Shown piece after piece: positions 23,759-33,045 of a DNA stretch of 64,000 nt. Position numbers and translations under genes: made by a program. Location: positions 496,001-560,000 of the forward strand of contig OY770025.1 of the NCBI GenBank assembly GCA_963669435.1, in the 5' to 3' direction. The notes beneath the pieces are model-generated. The model was given only the letters and a program-made list of their open reading frames with translations. It had not been told where the DNA came from and searched no databases. Source of the DNA: CALJFL01 sp963669435. GTDB taxonomy: Bacteria; Pseudomonadota; Gammaproteobacteria; Pseudomonadales; Halieaceae. The number at the start of each line of letters is the position of its first letter. The stretch's first letter is position 1.

Positions 23759-25765
23759 ATGCCTGTCACTCGCCGCACCGTCCTGGGGCTTCTCTCTTCC
23801 AGCACATTCTTCCTGAGCGTACCCCTGCGTGGCGAGGAAGCGGAGACGCCACAGCCTGGCCCAATGCCGCCCCTGAGTTTCGAGCATGGCGTCGCCTCCG
23901 GTGACCCGCGCACCGACAGTGTGATGTTGTGGACCCGTGCCGCTCCACAACAGGCAGATCACGTTGCTGAAGTACCACTACTGCTGCAGCTCAGTGAGAC
24001 CGAAGCATTCGACACCATATTTTACGAAGCTGCTCTGAGCACCAACGTCGACGCCGACTTTACCGTGCGCGCGTTCGTCGATGGCCTGCAGGCAGACCGT
24101 TACTATTTCTATCGTTTCCTGGGCGGCGACGGCACCCGGTCCCGCACTGGCCGCACGCGCACGGCGCCCGGCCCCGACCAGGACGCCCCGGTAAAGGTCG
24201 CCTTTGTCAGCTGCCAGGGTTACGAGCAAAGCTACTATACGGCCTGGGCACGCATGATTGCAGAAGACAAGGCGGCTGATGAAGGCGAGAACATAGATTT
24301 TGTGCTGCACCTGGGCGACTTTATCTACGAACGCAGCTGGAACAAGCGCTATGACGGCAGCGACCAGGCGCGTTATGTGCCGGCATTCCCGGACGGTGCA
24401 CGCACCGATGAAAATCGCTATGCCGTCTCACTGGCGGACTACCGCCACATCTACAAGACGTACCTGAGCGACCCCTGGCTACAGGAGGCCCGCGCGCGTT
24501 GGCCATTTGTCTGCACCTGGGACGACCACGAATTCAGCAATGACAATTTCCAGAGTTACTCCTATTACGGCGACAAGCCAAAGCTGGAGGCGCAGCGAAA
24601 ATACGAGGCCAATCAGGCGTGGTTTGAATACATTCCCGCGGTGCTGGATGAGATAGGCGACAGTCCGGCGCATAACTTTCGGGACAACGAGAATTTAGCC
24701 GGCGACGAGGACCCCAATACAGCCGCCCGGGATTCGCTGTGTATCTACCGTAACATCAACTGGGGTAGAAACCTGGATGTGGTGCTCACCGACACCCGCA
24801 GCTACCGTACCCCACCGTGCATGGACAGGCACATGGCGGCGTCTTTGGGGTTGCCGCTGGCCTCCAGCCAGCTAATCGCGATTGCCGACGGCGGCAAAGA
24901 TTACAACAATGGTAACCCCCCTGAATTGCTGCCCTACGGTGAGGGTAAAACTGTCAACCCCTGGCGGGAAAGGGAACCCGGGAGCTTACTGGGCCCAACC
25001 CAGCGGGCATGGTTCCTGGACCAATTGGAAAGCTCCAGCGCCCGCTGGAAGCTATGGGGTAACGCAATACCGCTTCTGCCCATGCGCGTGGACCTGTCGT
25101 CCATTCCATTGGCTGGCTACCAGGACTCGCCATTGACTATCGATTCCTGGGAAGGTTTTCCACACGAGGTTGATTATCTGCTCTCGGAAATCGAGAGCCG
25201 GAAGATTGGGGGTGTGGTTTCGTTGTCTGGCGATCATCACCTGCACGGCGCCGGCACTATTCAGGGCTCTTCGTCTTCAGCGCCGCAACAACCGGTTATT
25301 GCTGACTTTGCCGTGGCCGCAATCAGTTCGTCACCCATTTTTGAAGATATTAAAGCCAACGCCGGCGGGGACTCCTCGGCATTTATGCCGCTGGTGCGCA
25401 CTGAGGTAGACGGCGTAGAACAAGCCATGTGGAACCTCACCCTGCTCCAGGGCGCGCTGGCCGCTTATGCTTTTGACAGCACCGGCATTGAGACCCTGGT
25501 CGGCATGCTCGGCCCCAATGAGGCCAATCCCGGTCTGAAATTTATCGATTCAAATACCAACGGCTATGGCACGGCAAAATTCGCGGACGGGAAGATGACG
25601 GTGTCGTTGGTGTCCGTGCCCCCCGCCCACACCCCGTTCGCGGAAGCACCGGCAATCAGCTACACCGCCAGATTCACGCTGCCACTGTGGGAAGGCGGGC
25701 AGCAGCCAGAGCTGGCTGGGCCCGAATTTGAAGGTACACGCCCCTTCCCCTATGCGTGGTCATAG
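23759..25765 (+). CDS. PhoD-like alkaline phosphatase
   Basis: The 668-aa protein starts with a Tat signal (MPVTRRTVLGLLSSSTFF, with TRRTVLG as the twin-arginine motif). A PhoD N-terminal beta domain follows (FEHGVASGDPRTDSVMLWTR), then the metallophosphatase core: AFVSCQGYE, HLGDFIYERSW, TWDDHEFSNDN and LSGDHHLHGAG. PhoD enzymes are exported, use Ca and Fe, and hydrolyse phosphodiesters and monoesters for phosphate scavenging. No Pho-box was identified. It is divergent from msrA with about 110 bp between them. Confidence 0.93.
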   Translation: MPVTRRTVLGLLSSSTFFLSVPLRGEEAETPQPGPMPPLSFEHGVASGDPRTDSVMLWTRAAPQQADHVAEVPLLLQLSETEAFDTIFYEAALSTNVDADFTVRAFVDGLQADRYYFYRFLGGDGTRSRTGRTRTAPGPDQDAPVKVAFVSCQGYEQSYYTAWARMIAEDKAADEGENIDFVLHLGDFIYERSWNKRYDGSDQARYVPAFPDGARTDENRYAVSLADYRHIYKTYLSDPWLQEARARWPFVCTWDDHEFSNDNFQSYSYYGDKPKLEAQRKYEANQAWFEYIPAVLDEIGDSPAHNFRDNENLAGDEDPNTAARDSLCIYRNINWGRNLDVVLTDTRSYRTPPCMDRHMAASLGLPLASSQLIAIADGGKDYNNGNPPELLPYGEGKTVNPWREREPGSLLGPTQRAWFLDQLESSSARWKLWGNAIPLLPMRVDLSSIPLAGYQDSPLTIDSWEGFPHEVDYLLSEIESRKIGGVVSLSGDHHLHGAGTIQGSSSSAPQQPVIADFAVAAISSSPIFEDIKANAGGDSSAFMPLVRTEVDGVEQAMWNLTLLQGALAAYAFDSTGIETLVGMLGPNEANPGLKFIDSNTNGYGTAKFADGKMTVSLVSVPPAHTPFAEAPAISYTARFTLPLWEGGQQPELAGPEFEGTRPFPYAWS

Positions 25766-25796
25766 GTGTAAGCTAGAGCCATTGGTTAGTCGCCCG

Positions 25797-25820
25797 GACA
25801 GGCACATTCATCTGCCTGTC
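25797..25820 (+). terminator. stem-loop after the PhoD gene
   Basis: An 8-bp perfect stem (GACAGGCA pairing with TGCCTGTC) encloses an 8-nt loop about 30 bp after the PhoD stop. There is no run of T after the stem on either strand, so it is not a standard intrinsic terminator. It may be an RNA-end or attenuation structure. Confidence 0.35.
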
Positions 25821-25911
25821 ACAGTTCACCGCTAAGCTTCGCGTAACGTCCGAAACAGATTCGGCGGTGTCCTCCACCCGTCGGCGACACAAGCAGATTA
25901 AGAAGGAATTT

Positions 25912-26103
25912 ATGACATTCAACAGCGACAATTTTAACGCCCAGGAGCTATGCAGCCGCAAGCTCTGGCAAATTATCAATGGCCACAGCAGTGATGATGC
26001 CGATAGCAACCTGCGCGCGGCCGTGGAAGAACTTGCAGCACGTCGTCACTACCTGGCGGAACTGTCTGACCTGGGTAAAATCAAGGACGGCAAACTTCTG
26101 TAG
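25912..26103 (+). CDS. small hypothetical protein at the head of a VWA-DnaJ locus
   Basis: The 63-aa protein is helical and soluble (ELCSRKLWQIINGHS, then AAVEELAARRHYLAELSDLG). The ATG at 25912 is preferred to an upstream ATG at 25867 because AAGGAA lies just before it. It ends ten bases before the VWA-like gene in the same direction, so it is probably part of that unit. I recognise no family. Confidence 0.6.
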   Translation: MTFNSDNFNAQELCSRKLWQIINGHSSDDADSNLRAAVEELAARRHYLAELSDLGKIKDGKLL

Positions 26104-26113
26104 CTGACCGGCC

Positions 26114-26800
26114 ATGGCAAAACCCCCTGCCGAACGTTCAAGCTCCTCCGACATAGCGCGCTTCCTGCGCCGCAGCACCGACATCAGCACCTTTGTAGAT
26201 CGCCAGGCACGCCTGATCTTCGCCATTGACGCAACCGCCAGCCGGCAGGCGACCTGGGACACCGCCTGCCACTTACAGGCCGAGATGTTTAAGGCCACCA
26301 GCGATATCGCGTCTTTGGCGATACAACTGTGCTACTACCGAGGCATCAACGACTTCTCCGCCTCCCCCTGGTTGGGCGACAGTAGCGAACTGTCCCGCAC
26401 CATGTCCCGCGTTTACTGCGAAGGGGGGCATACACAGATCTCCCGCCTGCTTCGGCATGCCCTGGCCGAACACCGAAAATCACCTGTCAAAGCGCTGGTG
26501 TTTATCGGTGACGCCGTTGAAGAAAGCCCCGACAAGCTCTGCCAACTCGCCGGGGAATGCGCCCTGGTGGGCCTACCCCTGTTCCTGTTCCAGGAGGGGC
26601 ATTCACAGGGCGTCAAAGACACCTTCAGCCGCATGGCCAGCCTGAGCAAAGGTGCCTACGCGCACTTCGACCAAAGCAGCGCCGCTACACTGGCCGCCCT
26701 GCTCGGCGCTGTGGCAAGTTTCGCTGCAGGGGGACACAAAGCCCTGGAGAAGATCAACAACGACGGTGCTAAACTGCTGCTTCATCAACTCAAAGCCTGA
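26114..26800 (+). CDS. VWA domain protein partnered with DnaJ
   Basis: The 228-aa protein is mostly a von Willebrand factor A fold. It has the metal-site motif DATAS (residues 38-42, a DxTxS version of DxSxS) in FAIDATASRQATW, GHTQISRLLRHALAEH in the centre and VKALVFIGDAVEE as the MIDAS strand. VWA domains bind a metal ion and mediate protein contacts. Eight bases after its stop comes a membrane-anchored DnaJ-domain gene; this VWA-DnaJ pair is recurrent in proteobacteria, but its job is unknown. The ATG lacks a strong ribosome site. Confidence 0.8.
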   Translation: MAKPPAERSSSSDIARFLRRSTDISTFVDRQARLIFAIDATASRQATWDTACHLQAEMFKATSDIASLAIQLCYYRGINDFSASPWLGDSSELSRTMSRVYCEGGHTQISRLLRHALAEHRKSPVKALVFIGDAVEESPDKLCQLAGECALVGLPLFLFQEGHSQGVKDTFSRMASLSKGAYAHFDQSSAATLAALLGAVASFAAGGHKALEKINNDGAKLLLHQLKA

Positions 26801-26808
26801 GACACTGT

Positions 26809-27519
26809 GTGCCCCGTTTAATCCTGCTCCTGGCAATCATTGCCGTCGTCTACATTCTCTTTAGGCGCGCACAATCAGTACCCCCGCATAAACGGCGCGC
26901 TGAGTACATCAAGCTGGGACTGGCACTCACGGTAGTCATCGTTATTGGCCTGACGCTGACCGGAAAAATGCACTGGCTGGGCGCCGCGGCTACCGGCCTG
27001 TTGGTGGCGGCGAGGCAGCTATTACCCACCCTGGTCAGGCTGTTCCCCATGCTGGCATCGCTGCGCAGCCAGGGAGGCCCCAGCGCCGGACAGTCGTCGA
27101 CAGTGAGCACCGAGATTCTGCGCATGCACCTGGACCACGACACCGGCGCCCTGAACGGTGAAGTGTTGCAGGGCCGCTACAAGGATTGGCGACTGGCGGA
27201 CATGGACCGCAGCCAGTTGCAGGATCTGCTGCAATACTGCCAAGCCCAGGACGCAGATTCAGGGCAGCTGCTGGCCAGCTATCTGCAACAACGCTTTCCC
27301 GATGACGCTGAATTCGATGCCGGACCCGCCCGGCCCGAAACCACCACAGAAATGACGCGTGAGGAGGCGTTGGCGGTGCTCGGGCTGGAGGACGATGCCG
27401 ACCGCGAGGCCATCGTCAGCGCCCACCGCAGCCTGATGCAAAAACTGCACCCGGATCGTGGGGGCAACCATTACCTGGCCGCCAAGGTAAACCAGGCCAA
27501 AGATTTTCTACTCGGCTGA
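26809..27519 (+). CDS. membrane-anchored DnaJ-domain protein
   Basis: The 236-aa protein has an N-terminal TM helix (LILLLAIIAVVYILFR) and a second helix at about 41-65. The middle (about 100-165) contains LRMHLDHDTGALNGEVLQGR, found in djlA-type and marine DnaJ proteins. A C-terminal J domain (about 180-236) holds LHPDRGG, the HPD motif needed to stimulate a DnaK ATPase. The start is GTG at 26809. The VWA gene is eight bases upstream. It probably recruits DnaK to a membrane site; the client is unknown. Confidence 0.87.
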   Translation: MPRLILLLAIIAVVYILFRRAQSVPPHKRRAEYIKLGLALTVVIVIGLTLTGKMHWLGAAATGLLVAARQLLPTLVRLFPMLASLRSQGGPSAGQSSTVSTEILRMHLDHDTGALNGEVLQGRYKDWRLADMDRSQLQDLLQYCQAQDADSGQLLASYLQQRFPDDAEFDAGPARPETTTEMTREEALAVLGLEDDADREAIVSAHRSLMQKLHPDRGGNHYLAAKVNQAKDFLLG

Positions 27520-27609
27520 AAGTTAGCGCCTGTGCCCGCCCGGGGACTGGCCAGATGCCGACCAAATGACTACACTGCGCCGCTTGGCAGGAAAGGGTTT
27601 TAACACACC

Positions 27610-27951
27610 ATGAGCGAAGTATTTGTTATCCGCAATCAGCTCGGACACTACTGGGGCAAGGCCAAGGAATGGGTAGACGGCAGCGAACCCAAGGCCAGCA
27701 TGCGGTTGAAGCATCACGATGAGGCCCTTAACACCCTGTTCGAGTTGAGTTCGAAGGACATCGAACTGCGCGGCGAGATTCTGCCGGTGGAACTGGACAG
27801 CCGGGGCTATCCGGTACTGGAGGTCAGCAACATTCCACTGCCTGTGGTACCCGGGGCCGACGATACGGAGGAAGAAGGGGAAGACGCTGAGGCGGGGTCG
27901 GTTGAAGCGGTAGAGTCCGCGGAAGATGAGGCCACGACATCGACAACCTGA
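27610..27951 (+). CDS. hypothetical protein with acidic tail, 113 aa
   Basis: The protein has a structured N-terminal half (VFVIRNQLGHYWGKAKEWVDG, then MRLKHHDEALNTLFELSSKD) and a low-complexity acidic C-terminus of Glu, Asp and Ala from about residue 80. Such tails often serve as unstructured contacts. No named family is recognised. About 90 bp separate it from the DnaJ gene, and the following 246 bp up to 28197 hold no gene. Confidence 0.65.
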   Translation: MSEVFVIRNQLGHYWGKAKEWVDGSEPKASMRLKHHDEALNTLFELSSKDIELRGEILPVELDSRGYPVLEVSNIPLPVVPGADDTEEEGEDAEAGSVEAVESAEDEATTSTT

Positions 27952-28197
27952 CGCCAGGTGAAGTCGAACACATCAATGCCTGCCAGGGCATGCGGACGTC
28001 GCCGCGCGTTGGCGTGCGCAGGAAGTTTCCCTTGAATAGTATTCTGAGCGCGTGGCCACAATAGCCGGATAGTCCCCACGCGATCACCCAGAGGAACCAA
28101 AACCGCTGAACACCGGTCTACCATCGTACGCTCGCGCCGCAGTGGCATGAGTAGTATTCTTGCCCACCTGACTTCAAAACGCATGCAGGAGCCGCCA

Positions 28198-28923
28198 ATG
28201 TCAGAAAATGCCAAGCCCTCGGGCCTCATCACCTGGACAGGCTACCTGGGTATTACCCTGCTGGTTTTACTGCCGTTGGCCGTTCTCACAGTGCGCTCCG
28301 GCGTGTGGCAACAGGGGCTGTTGTTGTTTGCCCTCGCCTGCCTGGGTTCGGCACTGTTGTTAGTGGTCAGCCTGGTGCTACTGATACTCCCACGCTTCGC
28401 TAGTCAGCGACCCGCTATTCTCAAGCGAGCGCTGTGGATGCTACCCGGTAGTGTTTTGTTGCTGACCCTGGCGGGCGGCGGCGATGTACCGCCTATCCAC
28501 GATATCTCCACCGACCCGGACAACCCGCTGGAGTTTGTTGCGGCGGTGGCCGCCCGGGGAGACAACAGCAATAGCCTGGAGACGAGCGCTGATACCATTG
28601 CCCAGCAGCGCGCCGCCTACCCCGACATCAAGTCGCTGATTTCGCCACTGCCGCCGGATCAAGCCTACGCACGAGCGCTGAAGGTAGTGAATGACATGGG
28701 CTGGAAAGTACTCGGCCAAGACCCGGAGAACGGCACGATAGAGGCAGTAGCGACCACAAGTATCATGGCCTTCAAGGACGACGTGGTGATTCGAATCAAT
28801 GGCGATGGGGCCGGTTCCGTCGTCGATATGCGGTCGGTATCCCGTGTCGGCCGTAGCGACCTCGGCGCCAACGCTGCGCGCATTCGCAGCTTTTTTGAAC
28901 AGTTCGGTGCAACAGATAGCTGA
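28198..28923 (+). CDS. DUF1499-containing membrane protein
   Basis: The 241-aa protein has three N-terminal membrane helices (about 13-32, 40-62 and 78-95) and a C-terminal DUF1499 domain. That domain starts at PPIHDISTDPDNPLEFVAA and continues with YPDIKSLISPLPPDQAYARA, GWKVLGQDPENGTIEAVATT, and a DVVIRI strand with a VDMRSVSRVGRSDLGANAARIR ending, all family hallmarks. The function of DUF1499 is not known. The ATG at 28198 has GCAGGAG upstream. A secreted protease gene starts eight bases after the stop. Confidence 0.85.
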   Translation: MSENAKPSGLITWTGYLGITLLVLLPLAVLTVRSGVWQQGLLLFALACLGSALLLVVSLVLLILPRFASQRPAILKRALWMLPGSVLLLTLAGGGDVPPIHDISTDPDNPLEFVAAVAARGDNSNSLETSADTIAQQRAAYPDIKSLISPLPPDQAYARALKVVNDMGWKVLGQDPENGTIEAVATTSIMAFKDDVVIRINGDGAGSVVDMRSVSRVGRSDLGANAARIRSFFEQFGATDS

Positions 28924-28930
28924 TATTGGC

Positions 28931-29995
<1,065 letters not shown>

Positions 29996-30133
29996 CAGGG
30001 GGATAGAGGCCCCAAAACCCGCTAACTCCCTGATCTGGGCCGTGCGCAAGCCGGTAAATCGGCACTAATTTACCCCACAAAATACTGTGAAATAGGTCAA
30101 ATTTTCGCCGAAATACCCAGTTTTTTAGAGACT

Positions 30134-30159
30134 TGGGTCACATTAACTGCTGTTATAAC
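30134..30159 (+). promoter_or_regulatory. candidate promoter for the HD-GYP/EAL operon
   Basis: An extended -10 (TGTTATAAC, 30151-30159) lies about 60 bp before the chosen HD-GYP start. A TTGGGT hexamer at 30134-30139 is a possible -35 with 15-bp spacing, shorter than ideal, so the extended -10 would matter most. The assignment is from sequence only. Confidence 0.4.
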
Positions 30160-30219
30160 TCGACCTGCCCTTGCGCTGTAAATAGGGTGATCGTGAAACA
30201 TTTGCACGCGGAGTGCGAA

Positions 30220-31401
30220 ATGCGGTTAGTGGAAATACAGGCTATGAATCTCGAGCCCGGGATGTTTGTCGCAGAACTCGACAGGCCCTGGCTGGAGACG
30301 CCGTTTTCGCTACAGGGCTTCGTGGTGCGCGACTACGACGATATCGAGTTCATTTCCAAGTATGTGGACCATGTATTCGTAGACGCCGAGTACAAGGCTA
30401 CCCGCGACTTCATGAGCCTCGCGGTTGAGCCCACGGCCAAGAACAACACCGACTCGCTACTGCTGAAGTCGGAGTTTATGCAGACCAAAGTCTCCTTTGA
30501 GTCTGCCACCGAGACGCTGGACAAGGTATTCGAATCGCTCCGGGAAAGTCGCCCGACCGACATCAACGCCGTCAAGGAAGCCGTCAACCCATTGATCGAG
30601 GGTGTGTTTCGCAACCAGGAAGCCGTCGCCGCCCTGCTGCGCTTGAAGGAGACAGGCGACTACCTCTACAACCACGGCATCTCCATGGCCATCTGGGCGG
30701 TGATTGTCGGCCGCTATATTGGCCTGCACCGGGATGAACTTGAAAAGCTGGCCATTGGCTGTGCCATGTGCGACGTGGGTATGACAGAGCTCCCCGCCGA
30801 CTTGCTACACGCACCACAGCAACTGACGGATAAACAACGCGCGATCATCGAGGCCCACCCAAAAGTGGGTGCAGAAATGGTGGCGGAATCTGGCGAGGTT
30901 GACTTCGAAATACTCGCCATCATCGAAAATCACCACGAGCGCTTGGACGGCTCTGGTTACCCTAACGGATTGGAAGGTGCGTCTATACCGCTGCTGGCGC
31001 GTATCGCCGGCCTCGCCGATACCTACGACGCCATGATTACCGCTCGCCCCTACGCCAAGGCACGCACCTCCCACGAGGCCGCCCAGGAATTAATCGATGC
31101 CAAGGGCAGGCTGTTTCAGGATTCACTGGTCGAGCAATTCATCCAGGCCATCGGACTGTTCCCCACCGGCACGCTGGTGGAACTGAATAGCGGCGAGGTT
31201 GCCATTGTCACGCGGCAAAATGACAGCCGACGCCTGAAGCCCGAAGTCGTCGTCGTGCTCAATGCCAAGAAACAACCCAAGGATGAACTGGAGATCATCG
31301 ACCTGGCCAACCAGGATTGCGACATTTCTACCGAGCGCTGGATTGGTCGGGAACTACTGCCCGGCTCCTTCGGCGTCAACAGCGAAGACTACTTCATATG
31401 A
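30220..31401 (+). CDS. HD-GYP domain protein with DUF3391, substituted HD site
   Basis: The 393-aa protein has an N-terminal DUF3391 domain (LVEIQAMNLEPGMFVAEL, about 1-100) and an HD-GYP domain (about 145-320), the class that hydrolyses cyclic-di-GMP. It keeps YNHGISM, AHPKVGAEM and NHHERLDGSGYP, but the canonical HD-x-G-K reads CDVGM (in CAMCDVGMTELP), replacing the metal-binding His by Cys and the Lys by Met. It may therefore bind rather than cleave the nucleotide. ATG 30220 has GGAG upstream. Its stop overlaps the start of the EAL gene (ATGA). Confidence 0.88.
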   Translation: MRLVEIQAMNLEPGMFVAELDRPWLETPFSLQGFVVRDYDDIEFISKYVDHVFVDAEYKATRDFMSLAVEPTAKNNTDSLLLKSEFMQTKVSFESATETLDKVFESLRESRPTDINAVKEAVNPLIEGVFRNQEAVAALLRLKETGDYLYNHGISMAIWAVIVGRYIGLHRDELEKLAIGCAMCDVGMTELPADLLHAPQQLTDKQRAIIEAHPKVGAEMVAESGEVDFEILAIIENHHERLDGSGYPNGLEGASIPLLARIAGLADTYDAMITARPYAKARTSHEAAQELIDAKGRLFQDSLVEQFIQAIGLFPTGTLVELNSGEVAIVTRQNDSRRLKPEVVVVLNAKKQPKDELEIIDLANQDCDISTERWIGRELLPGSFGVNSEDYFI

Positions 31402-32585
31402 TCTCCTCACCGACCAGCAACGTGTTGGGTCTGGTGGAACTGGTCGACTCGGACGGCCTCTGCGATGCCTACGGACCGGATTCATTCAAGGATCTGCGTA
31501 ACGTTTTTGTAGACCGGCTCAAGGGTTGGACGCGCAAAAACGATCACTGGCATATGCTGGGTAACGATCGTTTTTGCGTGGTCCTCGACGGGGTAAGTAG
31601 TCGCGCCCAGATTGAGCTGGCCGCTGCGAAACTGGAGCGCATGTTCGAAGAGCCTCACTATATTTTCAACACGCCGGTGAAGATGGAAGTTAACGCCGGC
31701 TTCGCCAACATTGACGCCAATGCAACTGATACGGATGCTGCCGTACGACAAGCCAGCCTGGCCCTGCGCGAAGCGCGCAAGTCGCCCCAGGTATTTGCCG
31801 TCTACAGTCCGCAGTGTGAACAGAATTACGTGGACAAGCGCCAACTGGTGCGCGAGTTGGAGAAAGCCGTTGAAGTTGGCGAGTTGGAGCTCTACTACCA
31901 ACCGAAGATCCACGCAGGCTTTCGCTCACTGGTCGGGGCAGAGGCGCTGATGCGCTGGCACACGAAGGACGAAACGATACGGCGTCCGGACGAATTTATC
32001 CCGGTGGCAGAGCGCAATGAAGTCATCAGGCCAATGACCTGGTGGGCAATCAAGTCGACAGTATCGCGCCTGGCTCGCTGGCCAGAACACCTGTCCATCT
32101 CCGTCAATGTCACGCCGACACTGCTGCTGGACGACGAGATTATGACCGTGGTGCGCGATACGCTCGATATCTACGGGGTCAGCCCTGAACGCCTGGTGGT
32201 CGAGGTTACCGAGAGCATCATGGTAGAAAACCAGAAGACCATGCTCAGTCAGCTGGCCCGATTCCGGGACATGGGTGTGCGGGTGTCTATCGATGATTTT
32301 GGTACCGGATTTTCTTCCCTGGCCTACTTCCGTGATTTACCGGCAGATGAAATCAAGATCGACAAATGCTTTGTAATGCCCATGCTCGAGTCAGAGAAGG
32401 ATCGCGCCATCGTGAAGGCGGTTATCGACCTGGCACACAACTTTTCATTGAAGGTTGTCGCTGAAGGCGTGGAGAACGAGCAGATCGCCCAGGAACTTGC
32501 AAACATGCGTTGCGACGTCCTACAAGGCTACGCATACGATGCGCCATTAATGGTCGATGAATTCGAGAAACGCTATTTATTCTAG
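31398..32585 (+). CDS. degenerate GGDEF plus EAL domain protein
   Basis: The 395-aa protein has a GGDEF-like N-terminal half (about 1-135) whose catalytic motif is degraded to GNDRF, so it should not make cyclic-di-GMP. The C-terminal EAL domain (about 150-395) has its key residues: EALMRW, SVNVTP, VEVTESIM, DDFGTGFSSL, IKIDK, AEGVEN and LQGY. It is predicted to be an active phosphodiesterase making pGpG. The ATG at 31398 overlaps the stop of the HD-GYP gene by four bases, so the two signalling proteins are made together. It ends seven bases before the palindromic element. Confidence 0.9.
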   Translation: MISSPTSNVLGLVELVDSDGLCDAYGPDSFKDLRNVFVDRLKGWTRKNDHWHMLGNDRFCVVLDGVSSRAQIELAAAKLERMFEEPHYIFNTPVKMEVNAGFANIDANATDTDAAVRQASLALREARKSPQVFAVYSPQCEQNYVDKRQLVRELEKAVEVGELELYYQPKIHAGFRSLVGAEALMRWHTKDETIRRPDEFIPVAERNEVIRPMTWWAIKSTVSRLARWPEHLSISVNVTPTLLLDDEIMTVVRDTLDIYGVSPERLVVEVTESIMVENQKTMLSQLARFRDMGVRVSIDDFGTGFSSLAYFRDLPADEIKIDKCFVMPMLESEKDRAIVKAVIDLAHNFSLKVVAEGVENEQIAQELANMRCDVLQGYAYDAPLMVDEFEKRYLF

Positions 32586-32591
32586 CGTCTG

Positions 32592-32864
32592 TTGAGGCAA
32601 CTCTGCTTGATCCCATGGCACCTCAGGCTTACAGGCAATTCCGTGATCAAGACAGGGGTTTGAAGGCATGCTGGTTGCACGTCAAAAACCCCTAACGCGG
32701 AGCACGGATTTGCCTGTAAGCCCCGCAGGGCGTGACCTGCAGCACACACTCGCCGTGTTGCAGGCCTCGCCAAGGACAACCAGCCTTGGCCTTCGGACTG
32801 CGCCTTGCGATTGTATGCTGCAGGTCACGCTGAGGTACTATGGGATCAAGCAGAGATGCCTTAA
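32592..32864 (+). repeat. nested inverted-repeat (cloverleaf-like) element
   Basis: The outer stem pairs 32592-32626 with 32830-32864 (about 31 of 35 positions). Hairpin B pairs 32626-32645 with 32703-32722 (19 of 20) and encloses AGGGGTTT/AAACCCCT (32654-32661, 32686-32693). Hairpin C pairs 32730-32753 with 32807-32830 (22 of 24) and encloses GCCAAGG/CCTTGGC (32769-32775, 32784-32790). Only about seven bases (32723-32729) lie unpaired at the three-way junction. No open frame or transposase is present. The design fits a MITE-like palindromic element or a structured RNA, and I could not see a clear target-site duplication. Confidence 0.85.
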
Positions 32865-32873
32865 GCTTCAGCC

Positions 32874-32960
32874 ATGAAGCGAAAAACACTCCTTACCCTG
32901 GTTTTTGCCCTGTTTATCGCGGCCCTGGCTGTTATCCAGTTTATACCGGACGTCCGTGAG
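32874..32960 (+). CDS. possible 28-aa membrane peptide
   Basis: A very short frame from ATG 32874 to TGA encodes MKRKTLLTLVFALFIAALAV plus eight residues: a positively charged start and a single hydrophobic helix. It begins ten bases after the palindromic element and has no clear ribosome site. It may be a genuine small membrane peptide, a decayed gene start or chance. Confidence 0.25.
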
Positions 32961-33045
32961 TCTCCGACGGCAGCGCAAACCGAACAAGCTGGGTAGACAT
33001 TGGTGCCACATACCACCTGGCCCACACCACTGCTAAACTCTGTAC

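Noticed and set aside
32601..32855. attC or integron-type recombination site
   Set aside because: The palindrome is too long and has three stems; no integrase or core-site pair was recognised.
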